Below, in pieces: positions 16,987 to 25,732 of a stretch of 64,000 nt of DNA. The notes below the pieces were generated by a model that saw nothing but the letters and a program-made list of their open reading frames with translations, searched no databases and was not told the DNA's origin. Every line of letters starts with the position of its first letter. Positions within the stretch are counted from its first letter, which is position 1. The DNA is taken from the NCBI GenBank assembly GCA_015232355.1, contig JADFZW010000003.1, forward strand, positions 62,001 through 126,000, given 5' to 3'. This DNA is from Oligoflexia bacterium (GTDB lineage: Bacteria; Bdellovibrionota; Bacteriovoracia; Bacteriovoracales; Bacteriovoracaceae). The translations under genes and the position numbers were made by a program.

Positions 16987-18389
16987 TGTGGTGTTGGTGT
17001 TTCTTGTGATGTTAGTGTGATTGCCGATGCTGAGTCAGAGTTAGAAACAGAGTTAGAAACAGAGTTAGAATCGGAAGATTGAATTATTGCTAATCCATAA
17101 ATTTTTTTAAATATTTTTTGTTCAGAAGTTGAGGTGAAGAGTCCTCCGATTAGCGGGATGCTACTGGCCCAAGGCATAGCGCTCTCTTTGCTGCCGTTGC
17201 TGGTAATTCCTATTTCGAAGAGTTGAATAGCATCTCCTAATTTTATTTGTAACTTTGATGATTGTTTGCTGCCATCGATTTTTTGATTGGAAGATGATTG
17301 TGAAAATTCAGTGGTGTATTCGATTTCATAGTCATCATAACGTTCTTTTAATTCTAAGTTGATCTTTAATCCTACAAAATGCCATTCGATAGTGTGAGTA
17401 CTAGTGTTACCATGTGAATTTCGTTTAATCTCATATGGAACATCACTTCCCATTTGTAATGCTACTTTGTGATTTGTTTTGACAATGATTTTTGGTTCGG
17501 CCAAGGTGCGAAGCTTCACTTTTTGCTTTTCCAACAATACTTCATTTTTTAAGATTATATTTTCTATTCCAGAGTGAAAAAAGTCGCTTAGTGTGCCTGA
17601 TAGTCTATTTAATCCAAGTGAGAACTCCTCACCATCCATTTTTTCCATCTGTACTAGTTGCATTTTTAGCAGGTAATTTTGAAATTGGGGTTTAGTGGCC
17701 AAAGGAATGAAGGTGACATAGAATTCTTCTTGGAGATTTTTCATTAATTTTTCAGAGGGGATAGTGCTTTGATCGTAGGTGCAATAGATATTGATATTTC
17801 TAGAGTAACAATTTATATCCCGAATATACTCTTGCAAAAGGAAATAATAGATTTCTCCTATGATTTGATTTCTTAAATTTGTTTTAAGTTTTAGATTGAG
17901 AATAATGCTATTTTTGTTAATTTTTTTTTCGAGAGATTGTATAAAGTAGTAATCGTTAAAATTATCTATAGTTCCTTCAACAACTAGTGTAGCCGCTGCT
18001 TCTTTGATAGTGAGTGGTGATTTTAATAGTTTTAAGAGGGAGACGATCTCCATCATTTTAAGTTCATCTCTTTTTGGTAATACGAAGACAGGAATTTGTT
18101 GGATTGGTTTGTTACTTATTATTGGTTTATTAGTTATTATTGATATATTGGTGAATCCAATTTTTTTTCCTTTGATTATGAGCATGTTACTTTTGGGAAG
18201 ATATTTTGCTTTTATAATATCGCCATTTCCTATGGAAAATTTATCTAATCCTTTAATTATGATTTCTTGCTGTTCCCCAATTGAAAGAATTATTGTAGAG
18301 TAATTATTCTGGATCTTGTTTTCTATTGGTGTTGCGTTGCAATCCGGTCCTATGCAAATAAAAAATAGAAGTATTGTTTTGACAACCAA
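16983..18389 (-). CDS. cpaC: CpaC/RcpA-type outer-membrane secretin
   Basis: The secretin core is clear: LRTLAEPKIIVKTNHKVALQ, a GSDVPYEI loop, and near the end SSIPLIGGLFTSTSEQK, the secretin signature. Upstream is a pilus-assembly N-domain (QQEIIIKGLDKFSIGNGDII). I place the start at a TTG (18389) that gives a clean signal peptide (VVKTILLFFICIGPDCNA). The frame is open up to an ATG at 18614 that overlaps the previous stop, but that extension is antisense to a well-supported small gene at 18457-18597 and is leucine/phenylalanine-rich as expected for the reverse of lysine codons. The C-terminal SNSVSNS tail comes from a 12-bp tandem repeat (17036-17071). Confidence 0.8.
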   Translation of the reverse strand: MVVKTILLFFICIGPDCNATPIENKIQNNYSTIILSIGEQQEIIIKGLDKFSIGNGDIIKAKYLPKSNMLIIKGKKIGFTNISIITNKPIISNKPIQQIPVFVLPKRDELKMMEIVSLLKLLKSPLTIKEAAATLVVEGTIDNFNDYYFIQSLEKKINKNSIILNLKLKTNLRNQIIGEIYYFLLQEYIRDINCYSRNINIYCTYDQSTIPSEKLMKNLQEEFYVTFIPLATKPQFQNYLLKMQLVQMEKMDGEEFSLGLNRLSGTLSDFFHSGIENIILKNEVLLEKQKVKLRTLAEPKIIVKTNHKVALQMGSDVPYEIKRNSHGNTSTHTIEWHFVGLKINLELKERYDDYEIEYTTEFSQSSSNQKIDGSKQSSKLQIKLGDAIQLFEIGITSNGSKESAMPWASSIPLIGGLFTSTSEQKIFKKIYGLAIIQSSDSNSVSNSVSNSDSASAITLTSQETPTPQ

Positions 18390-18407
18390 AGCAAGGCCAG
18401 GTAGATA
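18379..18407 (+). promoter_or_regulatory. Promoter for the small antisense gene
   Basis: TTGACA at 18379-18384 is followed after 17 bases by TAGATA at 18402-18407 on the plus strand. A second perfect -10 hexamer, TATAAT, lies at 18435-18440. Both precede the GAGGAG site of the 46-codon gene at 18457. Confidence 0.5.
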
Positions 18408-18456
18408 AAGTAAATAACAATCAAGTACAATGAATATAATGTAGAGGAGTTTTTTT

Positions 18457-18597
18457 ATGGTATCACGTACAAGAGTGACGAAGACAAAACGTGCAAATAA
18501 GGTTAAGAGATCAGGAGCAAAGAGAAAAAAACTTGATAGAAACAAGGGCTCTACTCCTAAATTTTCAATACATGAAGATAATAAAGCTGAAAAATAA
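18457..18597 (+). CDS. Small basic protein encoded antisense to the secretin leader
   Basis: The 46-residue product begins MVSRTRVTKTKRANK and ends with STPKFSIHEDNKAEK. About a third of its residues are Lys or Arg, resembling small ribosomal or nucleic-acid-binding proteins. GAGGAG at 18444-18449 is 7 bases before the ATG, and a sigma70-like promoter lies upstream. Codon usage is natural (AAG/AAA/AGA), while the opposite strand would be a leucine/phenylalanine-rich extension. I do not recognise a named family. It is oriented against the surrounding pilus operon. Confidence 0.7.
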   Translation: MVSRTRVTKTKRANKVKRSGAKRKKLDRNKGSTPKFSIHEDNKAEK

Positions 18598-18613
18598 GAT
18601 TCGTTATTCATCA

Positions 18614-19069
18614 TTATTCATCCAATTCATCTAATTCATCTAATTCATCCAATCCTTCTTTAAAGACTAAAAAGCTTGTTTCAATAATCTTTTTATTAAA
18701 GTGAACTACATTTACTTTTGATTCTTTCATCTTCTGGGCGTAAGCGTCGCCTCCATTTAAGAAGGAAATTGTTTCATTGAAGAGATCTGTGTTAGCAATA
18801 GCATCATCATCCACACATATTTGTAAAATAGAATCTCTGTTTTTTAAACAGGGGATATTAGCATCATGTTTTATCGATATTAATTTTTCGGGGATAGAAT
18901 CATAATTTATAAGTGCATTTTTTATAGAAGAGGCGGCCAATTGATTTTTATTATAGTTAATTAGAATAATATCTCGTGCCTGAACTTGAGCTGTTATCAA
19001 TATTGCTATCAATATTGCTATCAATATTGCTATCAATATTATTATTTTATAATTTGATTTCATGATCAT
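18614..19069 (-). CDS. Exported protein of the pilus operon, unknown function
   Basis: The 151-residue product has an N-terminal hydrophobic segment made of AILI repeats from a 12-bp tandem repeat (18995-19040) and a plausible signal cleavage after VQA. The mature part (RDIILINYNKNQLAASSI) is of unknown family. It ends in ELDELDELDE from a 9-bp repeat. It overlaps the upstream gene by 23 bp and ends just before the extended secretin frame. By position it may be a periplasmic pilus component. Confidence 0.6.
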   Translation of the reverse strand: MIMKSNYKIIILIAILIAILIAILITAQVQARDIILINYNKNQLAASSIKNALINYDSIPEKLISIKHDANIPCLKNRDSILQICVDDDAIANTDLFNETISFLNGGDAYAQKMKESKVNVVHFNKKIIETSFLVFKEGLDELDELDELDE

Positions 19070-19598
19070 TTATCTCCTCTCGTTTAATTTTAGTTTGTTT
19101 ATTTTCGATATATGGTAGTGCCTTCCAAAAATTCTTTTCATTATCAATTGTTAGAATTTTTTGAATCTCATTTTTATATAAAAATATAGTTGTCAGTTTT
19201 ATTTGTTGTTGATTGGAATTTTCAATTTCACTTGGATGGATGTATGCGAGAGCAGAGATCAATTTATTATTATTATCAAATATGGATGTTTTTAAAAAGA
19301 GAGCATGTTCATGTTTTAAAATTTGTGAAGATGGAATAAATATTTTCAATGGTACTTGTACAGCTATTAGTGAGGGATCTGTCGGTGTTGCTATTGCAAC
19401 AGATGAAACAGATGAAACAGAGGTAACAGAGGTGACAGCGGAATTTGAAGGAGAGTAAATCAAGATGTAGTAACAAAGCAAATTAATGATGATAAATGAA
19501 ATGGATATAAAGAAGAAAATTTTTTTCTTCTTTATATAATTCAAATAAATTTCAAAATTAGATTTATTGTATAGTTTATTGTAGAGTGATTTTTCCAA
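19047..19598 (-). CDS. Single-pass membrane protein in the CpaB position
   Basis: The 183-residue product has one membrane helix (about 27-48) after a basic head, then a low-complexity VTSVTSVSSVSS linker and a beta-rich periplasmic region (VPLKIFIPSSQILKHEHALFL). It sits where CpaB/RcpC is found in Tad loci, before the secretin, and has the same single-pass topology. It is shorter than CpaB, however, and I cannot see the SAF domain. It overlaps both neighbours by 23 bp. CpaB-like function is inference from position. Confidence 0.55.
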   Translation of the reverse strand: MEKSLYNKLYNKSNFEIYLNYIKKKKIFFFISISFIIINLLCYYILIYSPSNSAVTSVTSVSSVSSVAIATPTDPSLIAVQVPLKIFIPSSQILKHEHALFLKTSIFDNNNKLISALAYIHPSEIENSNQQQIKLTTIFLYKNEIQKILTIDNEKNFWKALPYIENKQTKIKREEINDHEIKL

Positions 19599-19761
19599 TT
19601 AAAACCTCGTTTTTCTCAAAATCCTTTATTAAAGATGTTTTGATATTTGTATAATGTATTCCAATATAGAGGATATATAATCCAATAAGATTTAAAAGAT
19701 ACATCCATGCAATATATTCGATATTTCCATCTCCGTGATTACAAATGTTTAGTAGTCTCAT
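19576..19761 (-). CDS. Second pilin-like protein with G(x4)EY motif
   Basis: The 61-residue product begins MRLLNICNHGDGNIEYIAW. The GDGNIEY segment fits the Gly-x4-Glu-Tyr processing motif of Flp/TadE pilins and is followed by a hydrophobic helix (MYLLNLIGLYILYIGI). The short leader and small size suit a minor pilin or TadE-type pseudopilin. It overlaps the preceding and following genes by 23 bp each. Confidence 0.55.
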   Translation of the reverse strand: MRLLNICNHGDGNIEYIAWMYLLNLIGLYILYIGIHYTNIKTSLIKDFEKNEVLIGKITLQ

Positions 19762-20467
19762 ATTTGTACTCTATTGGTTTAAAGTCTCTGTTTGTAGTGA
19801 AATAAAAAGTTGTCTTGTATGAAATTTTTAGTTTTTTGAATGTAGATGTATGAATCTGCCATATATTATTTTCCTGGTTGTTAAGTTCGATCAAAGAAAA
19901 TTTATTCCTAAAACTTTTAAATGGGAGATTTTGTAATAAATGATCGCTACTCTCTTTACTTTCCTGACTTTCTTTGCAAAATCTTTTTTCATTTAATGCT
20001 CTTGTGAAATGAGTGTGTATTTTCTCTTGCTGTTTAATTAAGCTCTGAAATAATTTTTCAGGAATCTGTTCCAATCGAAAATTATATTGAAGGAGTAACT
20101 CTTTTTGTTTCTTATCTATCGATAAAATTCCATCTATATAGAGTGTGCTTATTTTTCTTAAATACTTGTGACAGAGAATTGTTTTGAAAGAGTTATCGAG
20201 AATTAATTTTTCATATTCTAAAGTGAGAGAATAGATAGAGGCAATAGATGTCAGCAGAGACATTATAGCTATTCCAACTATGGTACCACTTCCATTGCTG
20301 TTGCTTTTGCTGTTGCTGTTGTTATTGTCATATTTACTCTTTAGTAAGTATTTTTTTTCAATTTTTGGCAAATCATCGAGATAATTTTTTGATGTTAGTG
20401 TTGTATATAAGGTAAAATACCAAAAAAATAGAAGCATGATAGGTAAGAGAATTAGTTGTAAAATCAT
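19739..20467 (-). CDS. Membrane protein of the Flp/Tad operon (TadE/TadG-like?)
   Basis: The 242-residue product has an N-terminal hydrophobic segment (about 2-22), a low-complexity NNNSNSKSNSNGSG stretch, and a second hydrophobic helix (TIVGIAIMSLLTSIASIYSL, about 63-82). A long predicted extracellular helical and beta region follows. The helix after a glycine/serine linker resembles prepilin-like TadE/F/G proteins, but no clean Gly-x4-Glu is present. It directly follows the Flp pilin gene with a 14-bp gap. Function is unassigned. Confidence 0.5.
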   Translation of the reverse strand: MILQLILLPIMLLFFWYFTLYTTLTSKNYLDDLPKIEKKYLLKSKYDNNNSNSKSNSNGSGTIVGIAIMSLLTSIASIYSLTLEYEKLILDNSFKTILCHKYLRKISTLYIDGILSIDKKQKELLLQYNFRLEQIPEKLFQSLIKQQEKIHTHFTRALNEKRFCKESQESKESSDHLLQNLPFKSFRNKFSLIELNNQENNIWQIHTSTFKKLKISYKTTFYFTTNRDFKPIEYKYETTKHL

Positions 20468-20481
20468 AGTTGACCAGATCC

Positions 20482-20652
20482 TTAGTTTCTTAAATCCAAT
20501 GTCCGAACTATTTGCTTTTTTATCTCCTCAACTCTTCTTTCTAAAACGGTGCCTAACTCTTTCATAGTTACTAGGCAAAATATGCCTACCAATGCGGAGA
20601 TAATTAAATACTCAATTATTGTTTGCCCATTATGTCGTTTCATATTTTTCAT
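20482..20652 (-). CDS. flp: Flp-type pilin
   Basis: The 56-residue protein starts MKNMKRHNGQTIIEY and continues with a hydrophobic helix (LIISALVGIFCLV), an amphipathic stretch (TVLERRVEEIKKQIV) and a short end. Gly-Gln-Thr-Ile-Ile-Glu-Tyr is the Flp prepilin G(x4)EY site, so cleavage after Gly9 would leave a mature pilin of about 47 residues. AAAGGA precedes the ATG. It is the first gene of the minus-strand pilus operon, so it is probably the most strongly expressed. No prepilin peptidase or TadB/C gene is in the cluster. Confidence 0.85.
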   Translation of the reverse strand: MKNMKRHNGQTIIEYLIISALVGIFCLVTMKELGTVLERRVEEIKKQIVRTLDLRN

Positions 20653-20784
20653 CCAAAAATCCTTTAAGGTTATTTAATTTCTTATTTCTTATTTATCTAT
20701 GCATGCAGGTATTTATTTTGAGTTGAACTAATGTGGTGTTATTACAGAGTTTTGTTTTTTTTGAATTAAATTTTTGAATCTTAA

Positions 20785-21582
20785 TTAGTTTTTAGTTATC
20801 GTTCCTAATCTCTCTTCAGCAATTTCACAGTAATTGGTAGATATATCAAATCCGATATAGTTTCTGTTTAATTTTTTTGTCATAACTACAGTTGAGCCAC
20901 TACCTACAAAGGGATCTAGAACAATTCCATTGGGGGGGCAAAAGCATTGAATAAAATCGAAAGGAATTTTGTCAGGGAAGACTGCTGGATGTTTTTGTTT
21001 TAATTTATTTTTGTCACCAGCATTTAAATATTCCCATATTGTTCCTCTACACTTAGTAAGATTGATTGGTCTCTTTACGGTTGGAGTTGTGTTCCCGTCT
21101 GTTTTTCGATTGCCACTTCCGCTTAAGACTTTTCCACCATGTATAGAGGGAATTTTCAAAGGATCCTTATTAAAATATTGAGGTCTCTCTCCTTTTAAAA
21201 AAATAGGCATGTATTCGTGATCCACTCGGAATCTATTTTTCCACCATGCTCCCTCCGTACCGTGCTTACGATATATAACGGTTTCAAACAATTTGAAACC
21301 TACATTGTCAACCCAGTCAACTATTGTTCGAAAGGATGTTAGGGATTTTGCAAAATTTTTTGTTTGATCTTGAATTACCATGGCCACAATTCCGCCATTT
21401 TTAACAAGTCGAAATAGTTCTCTACCTGTAGCATGTAAATCAAAACTAAAACCATCATATTTTCTTACTTCATCATAGGGTGGAGATGTTACTACGAGAT
21501 CAATACAATTATCAGGTAGCATCTTCATACCTTCTACACAATCCATACATTGAATAGTGTTGATCCATTTTTTTAAAATCAT
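20785..21582 (-). CDS. Solitary site-specific DNA methyltransferase (N4-C/N6-A type)
   Basis: The 265-residue enzyme has the catalytic motif IV DLVVTSPPYDEV at about 28-40 and the S-adenosylmethionine motif LDPFVGSGSTVV at about 230, in the order of beta-class amino-methyltransferases. The target-recognition part lies between (GKVLSGSGNRKT, RGTIWEY). No restriction endonuclease gene lies beside it, so it is probably an orphan used for regulation or protection, or a phage- or element-derived gene. The target sequence cannot be read from the protein. Confidence 0.85.
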   Translation of the reverse strand: MILKKWINTIQCMDCVEGMKMLPDNCIDLVVTSPPYDEVRKYDGFSFDLHATGRELFRLVKNGGIVAMVIQDQTKNFAKSLTSFRTIVDWVDNVGFKLFETVIYRKHGTEGAWWKNRFRVDHEYMPIFLKGERPQYFNKDPLKIPSIHGGKVLSGSGNRKTDGNTTPTVKRPINLTKCRGTIWEYLNAGDKNKLKQKHPAVFPDKIPFDFIQCFCPPNGIVLDPFVGSGSTVVMTKKLNRNYIGFDISTNYCEIAEERLGTITKN

Positions 21583-21774
21583 ATGATTTCCATTTCAGTA
21601 ACTTCGCAGACCCACGCCCCTAATATTTCTATTTTATATAATCTTTATAATCTTTTTATAAGTATAATTCCCGACTGATTAACTAGTAAATTATATTGTG
21701 ATTTATCATCTTATTATTCTAATTCTAATTAAAATCTGTTGCATCAAATGATATAGAAAACTAAAATAGATAAT

Positions 21775-22515
21775 ATGGATGAGAAAAATAGAGTATTTAT
21801 TTTTGATAAAAAAGAACTAGCGCTGATTTTTATTTTTATGATCCTGATTGCAGTCACCTGCTTTGCTTTTGGGGTTAAGATCGGCAAGAGTTTTTCTTTG
21901 CAAAAGGGAGGAGTGGTCCACGTTGATAAAGAGCGAGTGGATTTGAAATCTGTTGAAGAAGAGAAAATGGATGATGTGACTAAGAAGATGATGGTCTCTT
22001 CTCGAGAGGGAGTAAAACCAAACGTGGATAAAACCTACAAAAAATTAGAAGAGGAATTTGAAAAGATCAATCGTACTTCGATGGATGATACTCCTCAAGA
22101 TCTAAGCACTCAACAGAGTACTCAGCAGAGTGCTAATAATATTGCTAGTACTAGCAATGTTGTTGATGTTGCTAATAAATCGGCCACTGCTAGTGTGGCA
22201 TCCAGATCACCAAGTAGTGTAGCTTCTACAACATTAGCAAATACATCAGCGGCCGCAAATACGGCCGGCAGTACAGGCAAGTTCACAATACAGATAGGTT
22301 CATATCAATTAGAATCAGATGCGATTAAATTTGCAGATGGTTTTCGTATTCGAGGTTATTCTCCAATAATTAGCGAAGTTCGTATTCCTGAGAAGGGTGT
22401 TTGGTACAGAGTTAGTATTGGAAGTTTTAACAACATTTCTGATGCCAAAGATTATATCTCAAAAGAAGAATCACTCTTTGGTGGACAAGATTACGTCATC
22501 ACAGAATTTAATTAA
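21775..22515 (+). CDS. SPOR-domain inner-membrane protein
   Basis: The 246-residue product has a cytoplasmic head, one membrane helix (about 13-32), a long Ser/Thr/Ala/Gln-rich linker (about 100-165), and a C-terminal SPOR domain (FTIQIGSYQLESDAIKFA, GVWYRVSIGSF). SPOR domains bind denuded septal peptidoglycan, so a role in division or wall remodelling is likely. It is divergent from the methyltransferase gene across a 192-bp gap. Confidence 0.8.
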   Translation: MDEKNRVFIFDKKELALIFIFMILIAVTCFAFGVKIGKSFSLQKGGVVHVDKERVDLKSVEEEKMDDVTKKMMVSSREGVKPNVDKTYKKLEEEFEKINRTSMDDTPQDLSTQQSTQQSANNIASTSNVVDVANKSATASVASRSPSSVASTTLANTSAAANTAGSTGKFTIQIGSYQLESDAIKFADGFRIRGYSPIISEVRIPEKGVWYRVSIGSFNNISDAKDYISKEESLFGGQDYVITEFN

Positions 22516-22598
22516 AATTTAATCGGATTGCTTGTCAGAATAAGATTTATTTTTTTCAATAGAAAAATTATGAATTAATAGAAGAGTAGCTTACTTAT

Positions 22599-22778
<180 letters not shown>

Positions 22779-22974
22779 ATATTTTTATCGATGATGATAA
22801 AATAAAAATTGATCCAGCAATGATTGTTCGTTTGCAAGAGGCATTCGAGGAAAGCAATATACCATACAAAATTGATCTAATTTTTAAGTCACGTATTGAT
22901 CAAAAATTTTTTAATAAGATTGAAAATGATTTAAGAAGATTATTTGTTTAAAGTATATTAAATCTATCAACATT

Positions 22975-23017
22975 CTACTATTACTACTATTACTACTATT
23001 ACTACTATTGCTACTAT
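22975..23017. repeat. Intergenic (TACTACTAT)n tandem repeat
   Basis: A 9-bp unit (TACTACTAT or permutations) is repeated about four times in the 250-bp gap between the MNT remnant and the next gene. Apart from this repeat and AT-rich sequence I see nothing in that gap. Confidence 0.8.
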
Positions 23018-23204
23018 AGTTACTTTCTTATAATCTAGAATAATCTAAATGATGTATATTGAAAAAATCTAATTAATTAACTTTTCTTTTTATTTCTTTT
23101 CTATCATTCTAATTTAATAGAATTGAGTTTTTATTTCTAACTAGTATGTGTAATGCCCACAATTTTTTAACAATGAAAGGAAATGAAAGAAAAGGAGAGG
23201 GGAA

Positions 23205-23708
23205 ATGAGATTTACGAGGGTTTTTTTAGCACTTTTAGTACTAACTTTTAGTTTTAGTCTTTTGGCAGCTGATGTACAAAAATTTAAATGGACAATGTTT
23301 AAACTTTCACACCAATCTGCATTTCAAAGTAATAAACAATATTATTCTGCAGCTTTAGATTGGAATCCACATTATATTTTTGCTGAAAGTTTTAGCATGG
23401 GACTTGATCTTGGTGGATCACTTCTTAAAAGAGCAAATAAAAATATGTTTTTTGCTCCAGAATATTTACTTAAAGCAAATGTATTTTTTAATCCAAACTT
23501 TTCATTAGGATTGGGTGGTGGTTTCCAATGGTGGATTAATAATGGTGGAACTTTTTTTACGGCGACAGCTGATTTAGCATATATTTTCACATGTAATCGA
23601 CCATCGATATTCCAATATGTAAATAATATTTTTATGGGATATTATTATGTTAATTCGGATTTAAAGAGAACGCATATTGCTCGCGTTGGTATTGGATTTT
23701 TATTTTAG
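23205..23708 (+). CDS. Small outer-membrane beta-barrel-like protein
   Basis: The 167-residue product has a signal peptide ending LLAAD and then alternating aromatic/hydrophobic strands (SMGLDLGGSLL, FSLGLGGGFQWW, ARVGIGFLF) ending in Phe, as in outer-membrane barrels. About eight strands could fit. A GGAGAGGGG ribosome site precedes the ATG. No specific family is recognised. Confidence 0.6.
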   Translation: MRFTRVFLALLVLTFSFSLLAADVQKFKWTMFKLSHQSAFQSNKQYYSAALDWNPHYIFAESFSMGLDLGGSLLKRANKNMFFAPEYLLKANVFFNPNFSLGLGGGFQWWINNGGTFFTATADLAYIFTCNRPSIFQYVNNIFMGYYYVNSDLKRTHIARVGIGFLF

Positions 23709-23804
23709 TTAGTTGGTTGATTAGGTTGTTAATTAGTTAATTAGTTAATTAGTTAAGTGATTTTAAATAAAATTAAAATAACAAATATGGAATAGGGGAA
23801 ATAT

Positions 23805-24929
23805 ATGTTAAGAAAAATTTCAGTTTTATTTTTTTCATTCTTTTTTATATTAACAATGTTTGTTGGTTGCGGTGGCGGATTGTACGATGGAGATACTACT
23901 TACGTTACCAATTACTATGTTGGAGGTTATAGTGGCAACAGTATTGGTACTAAAGTTCCTGGGTATTGGAAAAATGGAGGATGGACATCCTTAACTCCAC
24001 TTGATGCTACTAAAGATTCAGCTGTTAAATCAGTATATGTTTATAGAGGCAGTGTCTATGCTGCTGGTTACAGCACAAACAGTAGTGGAGTAAAAGTACC
24101 AGGGTATTGGATAAATGGAACATGGATTGCTCTTAATCCTGTTAGTGTATCAAAAGATGCAGAGGTAAATTCAATCTATATTACTACCGCAGGTGTTGTC
24201 TATGCTGCTGGTTATAGTACAAACAGTGGTAGCATTAGAATTCCTGGATATTGGGTGGATAGAGATTGGGTAACATTGACAGCTTCTAGTAGTTTTGATG
24301 CTGAAGTAAATGCAATAACAGTTTCATCCGCGGGCGTTGTCTATGCGGCCGGATATCAAGGGGATTCACAGGATTTTAGACGACGTGGTATAGTTACCAA
24401 ACTACCTGCTGCTGCTAAAACTGCAGTCTCTTGGACAGGTGCTACTAAGACAGTACTTCCTGGTTATGATGTAAATAAATCTTCAGAAGCTACTTCCATT
24501 TATATCTCTGGTTCAACAGTATATACGACAGGATATAGTACCAACACTTCTAACGTAGAAGAAGCTGTATATTGGAGAGGAGCAACTAGGACTGCACTCT
24601 CTCAACTTAGTACAAGCAAACATTCACGTGCATATGGAATGGCCGTTGTTAATGGAGTTATTTATATTGGTGGTTATAGTACTGATGCAAATGAAATTAG
24701 AACTCCAGGCAGATGGGTAGATGGAACATGGTCCGCTACTAATCAGTTGGAAGCTACAGGATCAACGATAACTGCTGTCTTTGTTAATCCAGCGGGAGCA
24801 TTCTTCTATGCGGGATATTCTGCTTCTACTAATACTGTTGCTGGCTATTGGGAATATAGTGTTCCTCATTTGCTATCTAATCTTAGTGCAAACTACTCTT
24901 CTCAAGCTCTATCCATCTTTGTATATTAA
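23805..24929 (+). CDS. Surface lipoprotein with seven ~47-residue propeller-like repeats
   Basis: The 374-residue product has a lipoprotein signal with Cys in FVGCGGG (about residue 22). It then consists of seven repeats starting GGYS/AGYS, with PGYWxNGxW about 12 residues later and an ending like VNSIYITTAGVVY. Repeat four carries an insertion. Seven units of four-strand length suggest a seven-bladed beta-propeller. The function is unknown; display on the cell surface is likely. Confidence 0.65.
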   Translation: MLRKISVLFFSFFFILTMFVGCGGGLYDGDTTYVTNYYVGGYSGNSIGTKVPGYWKNGGWTSLTPLDATKDSAVKSVYVYRGSVYAAGYSTNSSGVKVPGYWINGTWIALNPVSVSKDAEVNSIYITTAGVVYAAGYSTNSGSIRIPGYWVDRDWVTLTASSSFDAEVNAITVSSAGVVYAAGYQGDSQDFRRRGIVTKLPAAAKTAVSWTGATKTVLPGYDVNKSSEATSIYISGSTVYTTGYSTNTSNVEEAVYWRGATRTALSQLSTSKHSRAYGMAVVNGVIYIGGYSTDANEIRTPGRWVDGTWSATNQLEATGSTITAVFVNPAGAFFYAGYSASTNTVAGYWEYSVPHLLSNLSANYSSQALSIFVY

Positions 24930-24943
24930 ATTTTATATTAAAT

Positions 24944-25699
24944 TTATTGTCTAAACCAACAAGCAGGACGAGAAATTGCGAGAGTTCCAGCAAGATAAGT
25001 ATCAATTCTACATTGAGTAGTAGCAGGATAACTTAATTCTGTCTCTGAAACTACTATAGTATCTGGAGTTTCATATTGAGGAGCAGTTTCATTATCTAAA
25101 GTAGAAAGCAATCTTCCAATAGAAAGACCTCCTTCTAATTTTGCTACACAGTTGGCATAATTGATTTGATTATCGTTATATCGACTACATTTTGCTTTGA
25201 TAAAATCACTACTATTAACAATCTTAGAGAGCTCTGTTACTTTGGAAGCAATTTTAGAGTAACAAGTTAATGTACTATAATAATCCGCTTGTCCTTCTGC
25301 TGAAACATGAGTATCACTATTTAGATAAGGACTGCCAGCAAAGGCATGACCAAGTTCATGACATAAAACTATAGTGAATCCCTCTAAAGTTACTTCTGGA
25401 CGACGGGCCAACCCTCCATACATATTTATGAAAATATTTCCATCTGAATTTACATTACAGGAGGCATTGACTGTTGGATCACTCCAATCACCATTTATAG
25501 TTAATTTTTGATTTGAATAAGAATCTCTCGCTCCTTGCATGATTTTATTAAACATAGAAGAATCAACTGCTGCTTTAAGATTTATGTAGTAGATATCATC
25601 TTTCCATAAATCATTATCGGGCATAAAATTGTGAGCGCTAGCAGTGGTAATAGTAATAAGTAAAAATAAAAATACATTAAATAAACGATACACTCTCAT
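24944..25699 (-). CDS. Secreted zinc metallopeptidase-like protein
   Basis: The 251-residue product has a signal peptide ending ASAHNF, and HELGH at residues 114-118 inside FTIVLCHELGHAFAGSP. A candidate third ligand is Glu135 in SAEGQADYY, about 17 residues later, a spacing compatible with gluzincins. The C-terminal part has several cysteines. It is convergent with the repeat lipoprotein gene (14-bp gap). It differs in sequence from the HExxH protein at 3539. Confidence 0.65.
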   Translation of the reverse strand: MRVYRLFNVFLFLLITITTASAHNFMPDNDLWKDDIYYINLKAAVDSSMFNKIMQGARDSYSNQKLTINGDWSDPTVNASCNVNSDGNIFINMYGGLARRPEVTLEGFTIVLCHELGHAFAGSPYLNSDTHVSAEGQADYYSTLTCYSKIASKVTELSKIVNSSDFIKAKCSRYNDNQINYANCVAKLEGGLSIGRLLSTLDNETAPQYETPDTIVVSETELSYPATTQCRIDTYLAGTLAISRPACWFRQ

Positions 25700-25732
25700 T
25701 AATCCATCCTAAGTTATTAAATTAGTAATTTA

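Noticed and set aside
18390..18614. Long N-terminus for the secretin starting at ATG 18614
   Set aside because: It is antisense to the small basic gene, made of Leu/Phe-rich sequence, and hides the signal peptide. I keep it only as an alternative.
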